DNA from: JANNHK01 sp034408875
GTDB lineage: Bacteria > Actinomycetota > Acidimicrobiia > IMCC26256 > PALSA-610
Assembly: GCA_034408875.1 (NCBI GenBank)
Contig: JAWXCJ010000230.1
Span: 1 to 12,328, forward strand
Direction of reading: 5' to 3'
Length of the DNA stretch: 12,328 bases
Part shown: positions 1-5,045 of the stretch, in pieces
Layout of the letters: the number at the start of each line of letters is the position of its first letter
How positions within the stretch are numbered: position 1 is the stretch's first letter
Notes under the pieces: generated by a model
The model's input: only the letters and a program-made list of their open reading frames with translations
The model's database searches: none
What the model was told of the DNA's origin: nothing
Translations under genes and position numbers: made by a program

Positions 1-131
1 CCGCCCGCCGCTTCGTCGCGCAGGTCCCGGGTGCCGAGCTGGAGATGATGGCCGGTGGTCACGCCCCTTGGCTCGACGACCCCGACAAGGTCGCGACGAG
101 CGTGCGCGACTTCTTCGCCCGGGTGCCGTAA
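1..131 (+). CDS. Alpha/beta hydrolase, C-terminal end (partial)
   Basis: The reading frame entering from the left edge (codons from position 3) ends at TAA 129-131. Its last 42 residues include PGAELEMMAGGHAPWLDDPD followed by an amphipathic VRDFFARVP tail. This is the usual end of alpha/beta-hydrolase-fold enzymes: a beta strand, then the G-G-H-A-P motif carrying the catalytic histidine, then a final helix. The nucleophile and acid lie outside the window, so the substrate (ester, epoxide, haloalkane or other) cannot be named. The next gene starts 31 bp downstream on the same strand. The fold is fairly secure; the specific activity is unknown. Confidence 0.75.
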   Translation, partial: ARRFVAQVPGAELEMMAGGHAPWLDDPDKVATSVRDFFARVP

Positions 132-162
132 ACCGTCTCACCCATCGGCGAGACTGCCGGGC

Positions 163-492
163 ATGGCGTTCGGACAACAGTCAGGCCCACCCGCGACCGG
201 GCGGCAGGTGAAGGAGCTGCTCGAGCTGCTCAACGCCGCGGGCCACACCGATTTCCGCGACGCGCGCGGGCCGATGGGGTTCACCCAACGCCAGGCGGGT
301 GGAAAGTTCTCGCGCGACGAGGCCGAGGCGTTCATCGAGCAGCTTCAGGAGGCGGAGCACGAGGGTCCCGCGGCCGAGCCGGCGCCACCCAAGCCGAAGT
401 TGTCCGCGGCGGAGAAGGCGTTGAGCAAGATCCCGGCCGGCCAGCTCGCCGCCGAGTTGCAGCGCCGGGGCTGGGTCGTCCTCGAGCCGTAA
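163..492 (+). CDS. Small conserved actinobacterial-type hypothetical protein (109 aa)
   Basis: The predicted protein is soluble and has no signal peptide. Residues 12-62 form a helical block with the motif GHTDFRDARGPMGFTQRQAG (27-46) and an R-D-E-A start of another helix. An acidic/proline-rich linker (63-79) leads to a C-terminal helix with LAAELQRRGW (95-104). The ATG at 163 is chosen over an upstream in-frame GTG-like start at 55 because sequence upstream of 163 overlaps the end of the hydrolase and does not look like protein. The ribosome site is weak. I recognise the style of a conserved actinobacterial hypothetical family but no function. The gene converges on the methyltransferase with 3 bp between the two stop codons, so no separate terminator fits between them. 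Confidence 0.7.
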   Translation: MAFGQQSGPPATGRQVKELLELLNAAGHTDFRDARGPMGFTQRQAGGKFSRDEAEAFIEQLQEAEHEGPAAEPAPPKPKLSAAEKALSKIPAGQLAAELQRRGWVVLEP

Positions 493-495
493 CGG

Positions 496-1200
496 CTACG
501 GCAGGGCGGCGCGGAACAGTCCGACGCAGCCGACGACTTCGACGGTCGGTTCGGCGAAGTGTTCGGAGAGCACGGCGCGGAGCGCGTCGAGCGAGTCGTC
601 GGCATTCGAGAAGATGCCGTGCTTGTTGTTGCGGTCCATGACCTGGCGGGCGTACCAGTTTCGCGTTACACCGTCGTGCAGCAGCGTCGCGCCGAAGAAG
701 ACGGCGCCCGGGTTCGCGACCGCCTTGAGGTGCGTGAACACGACCCCCTTCGACTGCATCGTGCCCGGGAGGCAGTGGAGGAGGTAGTTCATGCCGACGG
801 AGTCGAACTTGGGTGCGTCACTGACGATCGGTTCCAACACGTTGGCCGTGTACCGCTCCGGCGCGTAGCGCTCGATGCGTTTCGCCGCGACGTCGAGGCA
901 GGTCTCGTTGAGGTCCATCAGCGCGATGCGCGGCTTCGGTGTCGGAAACTCGCACTTGTCGAGGAAGTACCCGGTACCGACGCCGACATCGAGGTGATTA
1001 CTCGAGACGTGCGCGTTGTAGTGCTGGAGAAGCCGACTCGACGGGCACTTCCACGCGACGCGCGAAAAGAACCCGAGAATCGCCGGGTCATAGAGAGCCA
1101 GCGCCCGCTTCGTATAGAACGCGTGCCCCGCCTCGACCTCTTCGGGAGTCGCGCCCATCGGCGCAACGTACTGCGCGGTCGTCGGGGCGGCCGAAGCCAC
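496..1200 (-). CDS. Class I SAM-dependent methyltransferase (234 aa)
   Basis: A Rossmann-fold methyltransferase. Motif I is HLDVGVGTGYFLD (69-81), the glycine-rich SAM loop. Motif II is ALMDLN (93-98), with D97 placed to bind the SAM ribose. A motif IV-like stretch, FDSVGMNYLLHCLPG (132-146), and the C-terminal strands follow. The start used here is GTG at 1200; an in-frame ATG at 1158 (Met15, before GATPEEVEAGHAFY) is equally possible and loses only a poorly conserved leader. Neither has a strong Shine-Dalgarno. The gene lies 76 bp downstream of the DinB gene on the same strand and may be co-transcribed with it. The acceptor substrate is not apparent. Family call is strong, specificity unknown. 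Confidence 0.85.
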   Translation of the reverse strand: MASAAPTTAQYVAPMGATPEEVEAGHAFYTKRALALYDPAILGFFSRVAWKCPSSRLLQHYNAHVSSNHLDVGVGTGYFLDKCEFPTPKPRIALMDLNETCLDVAAKRIERYAPERYTANVLEPIVSDAPKFDSVGMNYLLHCLPGTMQSKGVVFTHLKAVANPGAVFFGATLLHDGVTRNWYARQVMDRNNKHGIFSNADDSLDALRAVLSEHFAEPTVEVVGCVGLFRAALP

Positions 1201-1246
1201 CCCGACGCCGCCAGTCGCGGCGGTACGGGACGTGATCGAGACGACC

Positions 1247-1281
1247 GGTCACCGTGGTCACCCGGATCGCTCGTGGTCACC
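1247..1281. repeat. Three GGTCACC direct repeats ahead of the methyltransferase
   Basis: GGTCACC occurs at 1247-1253, 1256-1262 and 1275-1281, in the short gap between the methyltransferase start and the end of the DinB gene; the third copy overlaps the DinB stop codon. The heptamer is close to self-complementary (GGTCACC against GGTGACC). It could be an operator cluster for the methyltransferase promoter or simply chance in GC-rich DNA. Spacing is uneven (9 and 19 bp between starts), which weakens the operator idea. Confidence 0.3.
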
Positions 1282-1921
1282 GATCTTCAGGAATACCGGG
1301 CATATTCGTGACCACGGCGAGGTCGCGTTCGGCGTAGCCGCGGTGTTCCCGTTCCTCGTTGAGCACGATGAGGAGGCACTCCTTGAAGGGGAATGCTTCC
1401 AACCGGGGCCATCCGGGTTCGGTACGCGACACCCGCGATGCGAGTTGCTCGTCGGTGAGTGATGCGATGACACCGCTGACCATCGCGTGGCGCTCGCGAC
1501 GCACCGCGAGCACGTCGTCGAGCGTTGGTCGTGCGGCGCGGTCCCAGGGGATGCCCTCCCAGCCGGGCGCGTCGTCCCACGGGAGATCCAACGGATGCCA
1601 CGGGGTTGGATCGCCCAGGATCATGCGACCGACCCATGCCGCGCTGGCGAAGTTGAGGTGACGCAGAGTCTCGACGAACGACCACTCGTCGCCGACCCGC
1701 GTCTGTAGGGTCTCGGCGGGCAGGGCGAGGGCGCGTGTGATCGTTTCGTCCCAGCGGCGTTCGACGATCGCCCACGCGTCCTTGAAGCCGTCGACGTCGT
1801 CGGGCCGCATCTTCGCCCGTTCGGGTGTGCGCCGGTTCAGCTCCTGCTCGACGAGCGGGCCGATGTCGACACCGTTGACGAAGCGGGCGCCGGTGAGGTC
1901 CTGCTCGACGGATTCAGTCAC
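1277..1921 (-). CDS. DinB-family protein with shortened pentapeptide N-terminus
   Basis: The protein has 214 residues. Residues about 45-205 are a DinB-like four-helix domain: FKDAWAIVERRW (46-57), EWSFVETLRHL (79-89) with putative metal ligand H88, and EEREHRGYAERDL (189-201) with H193. This superfamily includes metal-dependent thiol-transferase-type enzymes and uncharacterised proteins. The N-terminus VTESVEQDLTGARF contains one pentapeptide-like unit (DLTGARF) and passes straight into VNGVDIGPLVEQELNRR. Related actinobacterial proteins, as I remember them, carry several pentapeptide units between these two stretches, so an in-frame deletion is likely. That unit in frame supports the GTG start at 1921. 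There is no Shine-Dalgarno; the start lies 4 nt after the 3' end of a displaced tRNA-Gly half. Family call strong, function unknown. Confidence 0.8.
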   Translation of the reverse strand: MTESVEQDLTGARFVNGVDIGPLVEQELNRRTPERAKMRPDDVDGFKDAWAIVERRWDETITRALALPAETLQTRVGDEWSFVETLRHLNFASAAWVGRMILGDPTPWHPLDLPWDDAPGWEGIPWDRAARPTLDDVLAVRRERHAMVSGVIASLTDEQLASRVSRTEPGWPRLEAFPFKECLLIVLNEEREHRGYAERDLAVVTNMPGIPEDR

Positions 1922-2130
1922 GGAGAGCGGGTGACGAGGATCGAACTCGCATAACCAGCTTGGAAGTTCGGTCGCTCCGCGACCGAACTTCGGGCGTGCA
2001 GATGTTGGTGCAGGTCCGCACGATGTCGAGTCGCCTGAATCTCGTCGCGTTGCCGGAGCTGTTCCGGATCGCAACCCCACATGGCGCTGTCCGATCCGCA
2101 TGCCGGACAGGTCGAAGGCCCTTTACTCAT
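1918..2130 (-). CDS. Possible small zinc-ribbon-like ORF at element left end
   Basis: An ATG-started frame of 70 codons reads MSKGPSTCPACGSDSAMWGC followed by a charged helix-like stretch (DPEQLRQRDEIQATRHRADL). The cysteines at 8, 11 and 20 with nearby histidines suggest a small metal-binding knuckle. The last 23 or so residues are translated from the boundary hairpin and displaced tRNA half, so the original element gene probably ended differently or this tail is incidental. No Shine-Dalgarno is visible. It could be a chance ORF; I list it because the N-terminal 45 residues look protein-like, unlike the other minus-strand frames here. Confidence 0.33.
   Translation of the reverse strand: MSKGPSTCPACGSDSAMWGCDPEQLRQRDEIQATRHRADLHQHLHARSSVAERPNFQAGYASSILVTRSP
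1923..1966 (-). repeat. Attachment-site repeat, left: displaced tRNA-Gly 3' half
   Basis: These 44 bases match 4851-4894 with one mismatch (T at 1960 against A at 4888); bases 1923-1959 are a perfect 37-bp run. Read on the minus strand it spans the anticodon loop, anticodon stem 3' strand, T-arm and acceptor 3' strand of tRNA-Gly, but no 5' half follows. This is the usual footprint of tyrosine-integrase insertion into a tRNA gene. Its anticodon loop reads CTTCCAA, against CTTCCAT in the intact gene. The DinB start codon lies 2 bp outside the repeat. Confidence 0.92.
1963..1991. terminator. Perfect 13-bp hairpin at the left element boundary
   Basis: GAAGTTCGGTCGC (1963-1975) and GCGACCGAACTTC (1979-1991) are exact inverted complements around a 3-base TCC loop. 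The first four stem bases are also the last four bases of the attachment repeat. No T-tract follows in either direction. It could be a T-less terminator insulating the DinB side from element transcription, an integrase or excisionase arm site, or a structure in RNA made from the left end. The perfect stem is a direct observation; the role is inference. Confidence 0.5.
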
Positions 2131-2386
2131 GATCGCGTTTGGCGGAAGGTGCACTGGCTTCCCGGCGATTCCAGACAACTGTTCGTCGGCCTCGTCCCGT
2201 GGCACTCGAGCACGTCCCCTGGGCGAAGCCGTTCCCATTTCGTTGCTCGTTGCTGCGCTCACCGGAGCATTCTCGCGCCGCTTCCGCGCTCCGCCGGTTC
2301 CGTCTAGCAAACCGGCAAGTCTGTAGCGGTTCCTGAGAGCCGAAGCGACGGGTCGAGTCGCGTCGTCGTGATCGTTCGCGCTTGTC
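2131..2386. other. Element left-end intergenic region
   Basis: Between the possible small minus-strand ORF and the HTH gene I see no convincing gene, tRNA or clear promoter. Long open frames on both strands here are rich in Arg, Ser and Pro and look like GC-driven shadows. The region presumably carries the promoter for the excisionase/integrase operon. Confidence 0.4.
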
Positions 2387-2653
2387 GTGATCGTGGCGGA
2401 ACTCTCGCAGTTGTTGGATGCGGCAAGGCTGGCGGAACGGTTCGACGTGACGGAGCGGCACGTGCGGCGGCTCGTTGCCGAGCGGCGAGTTCCGTACGTC
2501 AAGGTTGGTCGCTTCGTTCGCTTCGACCCGGACGCTGTCGCCGCGTGGATCGATGCGAACCGCGTTCCGCCGCGTTCGCTGTCGCACCCTCTCGGTAGGG
2601 TCGTTCACGAGGAGCCGCCGCGCTCCGTATCGCAGCGCCCAGGCGCCGCCTGA
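2387..2653 (+). CDS. Excisionase-type helix-turn-helix protein (88 aa)
   Basis: Residues about 8-56 match the excisionase/MerR-like HTH_17 pattern: LLDAARLAERFDVTERHVRR (9-28), a recognition helix ending in LVAERR, then the wing VPYVKVGRFVRFDPDAVAAW (35-54). Proteins of this type bind DNA beside attachment sites and either direct excision or regulate the neighbouring integrase. It lies 23 bp upstream of the integrase on the same strand, the usual xis-int order. The start is GTG at 2387, with a second GTG two codons later as an alternative; neither has a clear ribosome site. Residues after about 58 are Arg/Pro-rich and may be a poorly conserved tail. The domain appears intact, unlike the integrase. 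Confidence 0.78.
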   Translation: MIVAELSQLLDAARLAERFDVTERHVRRLVAERRVPYVKVGRFVRFDPDAVAAWIDANRVPPRSLSHPLGRVVHEEPPRSVSQRPGAA

Positions 2654-2676
2654 GAACCCGCTACCGGAGCAGGATC

Positions 2677-3708
2677 ATGGGTCGGCGCACCTTCGGGAAT
2701 GTTCGCAAGCTGCCGTCAGGGCGCTACCAGGCGCGTTACCTCGACCCGTCAGGTCACCGACATCGGGCACCGCGGACGTTCGCCACGATCGGCGACGCGA
2801 ACCGATGGCTGTCCGACGTCGAGACCGAGATGGCGCGTGGGGCGTGGATCGATCCGCGCGCAGGCGAGATCGTCTGTGCTGAGTATGCCACTGCATGGCT
2901 CGAATCTCGTCCCGGACTGCGGCCGCGAACGGTCGAGCTCTACGAGGGCCTCCTCGACCGGCACCTCGTGCCGGCGCTCGGTCACGTACAGCTCGGCAAG
3001 CTCACGGCCGCCGTCGTGCGCCGGTGGTACGCAGACTCGCTTCGGTCCGAGACGCCGGGCGCGGTGACGCTCGCCAAGTGCTACCGACTGCTGCGAGCGA
3101 TCTTGAACACGGCGGTCGTCGACGAGCTGATCGTCCGCAACCCGTGCACGATCAAGGGCGCCGGAGTCGAGCGCACCAAGGAACGGCCAGTCGCCAATGT
3201 TGCCCAAGTGTGGGGGCTCGCCGACGCAGTCGAGCCTCGGTTTCGCGCGCTCGTCCTCGCCGCCGCGTTCGCGGGCCTCCGCTTCGGCGAACTCGCCGCG
3301 CTGACCCGTGCCCGGATCGACCTCGATGAACGCACGATCACCGTTACGGAGAACTAGATCGAACTCGCTCGCGGAGAACTCATGATCGGCCCGCCGAAGT
3401 CCGACGCCGGTCGGCGCACGCTCGTCATCCCCGACGCGCTCGTTCCCGAACTCGAGGCGCACCTCGAGAGATTCGTCGGACAGGATTCCTGGGCCCGCGT
3501 CTTCACCGGTGCCAAGGGTGCGCCGATACGTCGGCACAACTGGTGGGCGAAGTGGGCGGCGGCGACCGGTGCAAGTACCCGCGAGCTGATGCGCCGCATG
3601 GGCCACTCGTCAGCTGCGGCCGCGCTTCGTTACCAACACGCGACCCGCGAGCGCGACGCCGTCATCGCCCGTGCCCTCGACCAGATCATCCAGGAGGGAA
3701 CGGCATGA
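2677..3708 (+). pseudogene. Tyrosine recombinase (integrase), doubly disrupted
   Basis: Read in a single frame this is an actinobacterial phage-type integrase. It has an N-terminal arm-type domain (about 1-60), a SAM-like core-binding domain (about 65-160), and a catalytic domain with box I arginine R202 in AFAGLRFGELAALTRARID, the beta-hairpin lysine in PPKSDAGRR (codon 241), MGHSS (His, codon 310) and the nucleophile in LRYQHAT (Tyr, codon 319). Codon 227 is TAG (3355-3357), where this family commonly has Gln; one C-to-T change would explain it, and the same frame continues to 3708. Near 3556-3580, KWAAAT runs directly into GASTRELM. Intact relatives have about 20 more residues here, including the HDLRH (HxxR) box. 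Loss of that box means even readthrough product should be inactive. An ATG at 3382 could start the C-terminal piece alone. Confidence 0.9.
3692..3698 (+). promoter_or_regulatory. Strong Shine-Dalgarno before the first passenger gene
   Basis: AGGAGGG lies 6 bases before the ATG at 3705, inside the integrase 3' end. It fixes that start and lets the passenger gene be translated even though the upstream integrase frame stops early at 3357. Confidence 0.7.
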
Positions 3709-4079
3709 GGCGACGCATGCGCCGCGGCGAACCCGCACCCGACGAGGAGACGGTGATCATCCGGGGCGACGAACTCGATCCCGAAGTGCTCCGCACCAAC
3801 GCGAGTGACAACTACGAGTACTACGGGTTCTACGGCGTCTCAGTTTTCGCCGACACCATCGACCTGCGCTGGTACGAGCGTGCCGGCCGGTTCACCGACC
3901 ACCAGTGGATCGTGCTGTTCACCGCCGGCGACCTGTACCTGTCAGGCCTCGAGCTCTGGGACACCGGCCAGGCTCCCCACTTCGACATCGTCCACGGGGA
4001 TCTCGACGAGCTCGTGCGTCGTATCCTGGAGACGCCACACCGCGTCTACCCGAACCCGTTCTACGAGGAGCGACCATGA
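3705..4079 (+). CDS. Element passenger protein 1, unknown function (124 aa)
   Basis: The ATG overlaps the integrase stop as ATGA, with a strong ribosome site, so the start is secure. After a basic N-terminus (MRRRMRRGE), the protein has VIIRGDELDPEVLRTNASDN (17-36), YEYYGFYGVSVFA (37-49), then a hydrophobic WIVLFTAGDLYLSGLELWDT (68-87) and a C-terminal PHFDIVHGDLDELVRRILET (91-110). No catalytic motif or membrane segment is apparent. The pattern resembles small conserved proteins found beside integrases in actinobacterial elements, from memory and not searched. It is followed by another gene with a 4-bp overlap. It may be a cargo, toxin-antitoxin or regulatory component; nothing in the sequence decides this. 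Confidence 0.8.
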   Translation: MRRRMRRGEPAPDEETVIIRGDELDPEVLRTNASDNYEYYGFYGVSVFADTIDLRWYERAGRFTDHQWIVLFTAGDLYLSGLELWDTGQAPHFDIVHGDLDELVRRILETPHRVYPNPFYEERP

Positions 4080-4333
4080 CCAAGCCGCCCCGCCTCGACC
4101 TCTGGGCCGACTTCAACAACGAGGACGACGACGGTTTCGGTTGGTCGGGGTTGCATCACGCCGCCGACCCGGCGCGGATCATTCCCGGGGCCCGAGTGAT
4201 TGCCGGCACCGAACGCGCATGGGGTGTCGCCGAGATCCTCGCCGTCGACGACGACGGCATGGTGCATTTCCGGGTGCTTCCGAGAAACGACCCCGACTCG
4301 CAACGCGTCCTCGCGGATGCCACGAACGATTGA
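4076..4333 (+). CDS. Element passenger protein 2, unknown function (85 aa)
   Basis: The ATG overlaps the previous stop as ATGA and is preceded by GAGGAG (4065-4070). The protein is small and acidic. Residues 8-27 (DLWADFNNEDDDGFGWSGLH) are loop-like. Residues about 32-69 (ARIIPGARVIAGTERAWGVA, then EILAVDDDGMVHFRVLP) look like a small beta-barrel with alternating hydrophobics, as in SH3-like or KOW-like folds. That fold suggestion is weak. Translational coupling to its neighbours suggests the three proteins are made together. Confidence 0.75.
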   Translation: MTKPPRLDLWADFNNEDDDGFGWSGLHHAADPARIIPGARVIAGTERAWGVAEILAVDDDGMVHFRVLPRNDPDSQRVLADATND

Positions 4334-4764
4334 AGGCTCGCGTGGATGAGCCGGATCTTCGCTGGGGTAAAAGCCTCGCCATTCGACCCGATGCCCCAGC
4401 CGCATATCGTCCGGGCGAAGCTGTCGGCGTGCTCTCAAGTCTTCCGACGACCGGCGAGCACACCGATGCGGTACTCGTCGAGTACCTCGTGAGCGGCGAG
4501 CACGCGGAGGTTCCTCAACACTGGCTGGAGCCGCTCGAAACGGATACGTGGTTTCGCAAACTTGGCTTCCGGGTCGTCGTGAACGAAGACGGCGTCGGCG
4601 GTTACGAAGCGGACTTCGTTGCTCTGTCGAGCGATCGATCCGCGACTCGCCGCTACGGCAGTGGCGAGACCCGCGATCACGCGATTGAGAGCGCGCGCCG
4701 TCGTTACTTCGTCGAGCAGATCGGATCCGAGGCGGAGCGGCGGCCACGACGACCACTGCCGTAG
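4330..4764 (+). CDS. Element passenger protein 3, unknown function (144 aa)
   Basis: The frame opens at TTG 4330, overlapping the previous stop as TTGA; a GTG at 4342 is the alternative. Two parts are visible. Residues about 9-70 (LRWGKSLAIRPDAPAAYRPG, then VLVEYLVSGEHAEVPQHWLE) resemble a small beta domain seen in hypothetical or immunity-like proteins. Residues about 74-130 (WFRKLGFRVVVNEDG, YEADFVALSSD, RRYGSGETRDHAIESARRRY) have the strand-strand-helix rhythm of HicB-like or dsRBD-like small folds. The second assignment is pattern-based and tentative. The protein ends with a basic tail. It is the last gene of the element, 86 bp from the right attachment repeat. Confidence 0.7.
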   Translation: MKARVDEPDLRWGKSLAIRPDAPAAYRPGEAVGVLSSLPTTGEHTDAVLVEYLVSGEHAEVPQHWLEPLETDTWFRKLGFRVVVNEDGVGGYEADFVALSSDRSATRRYGSGETRDHAIESARRRYFVEQIGSEAERRPRRPLP

Positions 4765-4800
4765 GGCACGTGGAGGGCAGGAGCAGTGCCCGCGGTGGCG

Positions 4801-4826
4801 GCGCAGACCGTCGTCGAGGTCTGTGC
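4801..4826. terminator. Hairpin near the right element end, possible bidirectional terminator
   Basis: GCGCAGACC (4801-4809) pairs with GGTCTGTGC (4818-4826) across an 8-base loop, with one G-T wobble. It sits 36 bp after the last passenger gene and 27 bp beyond the 3' end of tRNA-Gly on the other strand, so it could stop transcription from both sides. No T-tract follows, as is common for candidate terminators in high-GC actinobacteria. Confidence 0.45.
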
Positions 4827-4850
4827 ACCCCCCGGAGCAGGGCATTCTGC

Positions 4851-4894
4851 GAGAGCGGGTGACGAGGATCGAACTCGCATAACCAGCATGGAAG
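4851..4894 (-). repeat. Attachment-site repeat, right: tRNA-Gly 3' half
   Basis: This is the partner of 1923-1966, with 43 of 44 bases identical. It covers the tRNA-Gly gene from the anticodon loop to 3 bp past the discriminator base. The single difference (A at 4888) is tRNA position 38, the last base of the anticodon loop. The tRNA is complete here, so one side of the gene was restored by element-borne sequence. Confidence 0.92.
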
Positions 4895-4924
4895 GCTGGG
4901 ACTCTGCCATTGAGTTACACCCGC
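4854..4924 (-). tRNA. tRNA-Gly (anticodon UCC)
   Basis: On the minus strand the gene folds fully: acceptor GCGGGTG/CACCCGC with discriminator T; D-stem ACTC/GAGT; anticodon stem CCAGC/GCTGG with loop CTTCCAT (anticodon TCC); a 4-nt variable region; T-stem GCGAG/CTCGT with loop TTCGATC. The length is 71 nt and CCA is not encoded. Position 38 is U, whereas the displaced half-copy at 1960 carries A, as does the E. coli tRNA-Gly(UCC) loop as I recall it. It lies 22 bp downstream of tRNA-Pro on the same strand and is the integration target of the element. Confidence 0.96.
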
Positions 4925-4946
4925 GAGGTGTTGCAATTTACTGCCG

Positions 4947-5020
4947 TCGGGGAGGGGGGATTTGAACCCCCGACCACCGGCTCCCAAAGCCGGTGCGCTA
5001 CCGAGCTGCGCCACTCCCCG
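4947..5020 (-). tRNA. tRNA-Pro (anticodon UGG)
   Basis: On the minus strand: acceptor CGGGGAG/CTCCCCG with discriminator A; D-arm GCGC/GCGC; anticodon stem CCGGC/GCCGG with loop TTTGGGA (anticodon TGG); T-stem GGGGG/CCCCC with loop TTCAAAT. The length is 74 nt and CCA is not encoded. It begins 25 bp after the end of the enoyl-CoA hydratase gene on the same strand, so its promoter lies within that gene's 3' end or it is read from the gene's own transcript. Confidence 0.97.
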
Positions 5021-5045
5021 TGCGAGGAGCCAGGCTACTCGGCGT

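Larger units (their letters stand above)
1923..4894 (+). mobile_element. Degenerate tRNA-Gly-integrated element (~2.9 kb)
   Basis: The region lies between two copies of a 44-bp direct repeat (1923-1966 and 4851-4894, offset 2928 bp). The right copy is the 3' half of an intact tRNA-Gly gene; the left copy is only the displaced 3' half. Between them are an excisionase-like HTH gene, a tyrosine integrase, and three small co-directional genes, which is a minimal integrated-element layout. No replication, transfer or capsid gene is visible, so it is a satellite-type or decayed element. The integrase is disrupted, so the element is probably immobile without help in trans. Placement of the ends rests on the repeats; the exact crossover base is unresolved. 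Confidence 0.88.

Noticed and set aside
559..1311. Long plus-strand ORF opposite the methyltransferase
   Set aside because: Arg/Val/Glu-rich antisense shadow with no motif; the minus-strand frame has clear methyltransferase motifs.
1922..2101. N-terminal extension of the DinB frame upstream of the GTG at 1921
   Set aside because: The extra residues, including LPSWLCEFDPRHPLS, are translated from the displaced tRNA half and boundary hairpin, so they are not part of the protein.
2123..2608. 161-codon minus-strand ORF opposite the HTH gene
   Set aside because: Arg-rich low-complexity translation opposite a well-supported HTH gene; a composition shadow.
3355..3357. Amber codon considered as programmed readthrough or recoding
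   Set aside because: The catalytic HxxR box also appears deleted downstream, so simple decay explains both lesions better than recoding.
4061..5014. Long minus-strand ORF through the tRNAs
   Set aside because: Its start is translated tRNA-Pro and tRNA-Gly sequence and the rest is antisense to passenger genes.
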